From contig CACIUJ010000006.1 in the NCBI GenBank assembly GCA_902589795.1, positions 1-47,447 on the forward strand: a stretch of 47,447 nt of DNA. Direction: 5' to 3'. The notes under the pieces are model-generated. The model did not search any database. It was not told the origin of the DNA and saw only the letters and a list, made by a program, of their open reading frames with translations. The position numbers were made by a program, and so were the translations under genes. The DNA comes from an uncultured Pelagibacteraceae bacterium. GTDB taxonomy: Bacteria; Pseudomonadota; Alphaproteobacteria; Pelagibacterales; Pelagibacteraceae. Position 1 is the stretch's first letter. Each line of letters begins with the position of its first letter. Positions 46,782-47,447 of the stretch are shown piece by piece.

Positions 46782-47447
46782 TCATTTATTTAGATATTGA
46801 GATGTTTTTAGAGCCCTTTCCTCCTTAGTTATTGTGAGAAAATTATCCTTTTTTTCAATTAAACAACCACCTAAAGTAGATTTAAGATATTGCGTCCTTT
46901 TTATACGATTAATCAAATTAATAATTTTTCTTGATCTGGGTGGATAGTAATTTCCTGAAACTAGTGAAAGAATATCTGAAAAAGATTTAAAAACTATTTC
47001 TTCTGCCTCTTCTATAAACATTCCTTTGTTTATTAAACATTTATTTTTTTTTACAAATGATACATGTTTATATAGAGCTTTATTTTTGTAATAATTTAAT
47101 GCCTTGTTTGCTAATAGCAAATTATTGATTGTTTTAATAATATTTGAAGTATTTAACCCTTCAGTTTCCATTTTTTTTCTATATTTTCTAATCTTAACTC
47201 GCAAAAACTTATCATTATCATTAGATGGATCTTCAATGAAATTTTTAAAAAAATTTAAAGTTGTAAATTTTAAACTATCTTTTTTAATATTTAAAAAAGG
47301 TCTAATAATTTTCAGTCTATCATTATAATTAACGCTATCATGCATAGAAGATAGGCCTGTTAAGCCACTACCTCTAAATAATCTAATAAAAAAATTTTCT
47401 ATTTGATCATCAGCGTGATGTGCGGTTAATAAAAATTTTACTTTTTT
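46782..47447 (-). CDS. tilS: tRNA(Ile)-lysidine synthase, C-terminal part; 5' end lies outside the window
   Basis: Adds lysidine to C34 of the minor tRNA-Ile, switching it from AUG to AUA reading. The visible 221 codons begin in the catalytic domain: KVKFLLTAHHADDQIENFFIRL (its HHADDQ motif) and LFRGSGLTGLSSM are typical. The remaining C-terminal part is lysine-rich and poorly conserved. The ATG at 47345 is internal. It is followed by ftsH after 71 bp, the usual tilS-ftsH pairing of alphaproteobacteria. Confidence 0.9.
   Translation of the reverse strand, partial: KKVKFLLTAHHADDQIENFFIRLFRGSGLTGLSSMHDSVNYNDRLKIIRPFLNIKKDSLKFTTLNFFKNFIEDPSNDNDKFLRVKIRKYRKKMETEGLNTSNIIKTINNLLLANKALNYYKNKALYKHVSFVKKNKCLINKGMFIEEAEEIVFKSFSDILSLVSGNYYPPRSRKIINLINRIKRTQYLKSTLGGCLIEKKDNFLTITKEERALKTSQYLNK

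Overview
The window is a dense, very AT-rich bacterial chromosome segment: roughly 70% A+T by eye, lysine- and isoleucine-rich proteins, intergenic gaps mostly under 100 bp, and no gene-free stretch above 300 bp. Gene neighbourhoods are alphaproteobacterial: icd/alaS/recA, S49 peptidase-glyQ-glyS-ppdK, xseB-ispA-dxs, rluD-rpoH, and tilS-ftsH-folP-glmM. With the composition and compactness, this points to a streamlined marine alphaproteobacterium of the SAR11/Pelagibacterales type. That placement is an inference; no marker gene was aligned.

Layout. 1-4.4 kb: the 3' end of icd, alaS, and recA with a hairpin terminator and a putative SOS-type operator. 4.4-7 kb: a leftward operon of a GFA-family zinc protein, D-glycerate 3-kinase and a TolC-like outer-membrane protein. 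7-8.8 kb: umuDC preceded by a perfect GAAC-N7-GAAC box and two DnaA-box-like sites. 8.8-11.1 kb: a GT2/GT39 pair for envelope lipid or glycan modification. 11.1-13.6 kb: dksA, then a leftward ferredoxin / ferredoxin-NADP reductase / GST operon. 13.6-17.8 kb: prpE, a dihydroorotase and a YgfZ-type Fe-S maintenance protein. 17.8-19.8 kb: tRNA-Leu(GAG), nadA and nadC. 19.8-26.4 kb: a leftward operon of S49 peptidase, glyQ, glyS, ppdK and a tiny TIGR03643-like gene whose conserved Trp codon appears to have become TGA. 26.4-33.3 kb: isoprenoid and cofactor genes (long-chain prenyl synthase, pdxH, aroC, dxs, ispA, xseB, sua5). 33.3-38.2 kb: the one accessory-looking block, an ABC-2 exporter pair, GT17 glycosyltransferase, DUF2334 deacetylase, CelD/BcsL-like acyltransferase and TylF-like methyltransferase, ending at tRNA-Arg(TCG). 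38.4-47.4 kb: rluD, rpoH, purA, thiD, glmM, folP, ftsH and the 3' part of tilS.

How it fits together. Most genes are housekeeping: tRNA charging and modification, NAD, PLP, folate, pyrimidine and purine synthesis, MEP-pathway isoprenoids, and cell-wall sugar precursor. recA and umuDC look like one damage regulon. PpdK and glycerate kinase suit a gluconeogenic, C2/C3-acid-based central metabolism. The 33-38 kb block is best read as a small strain-variable surface-glycan cassette riding on the sua5 operon.

I found no CRISPR array, insertion sequence, prophage, integrase or toxin-antitoxin pair. I do not see a clearly new system. The points most worth checking are the glycan cassette, the SOS-type operators, the TGA-interrupted small gene, the dihydroorotase lacking one metal-ligand His, the convergent genes that share stop codons, and the likely leaderless starts.
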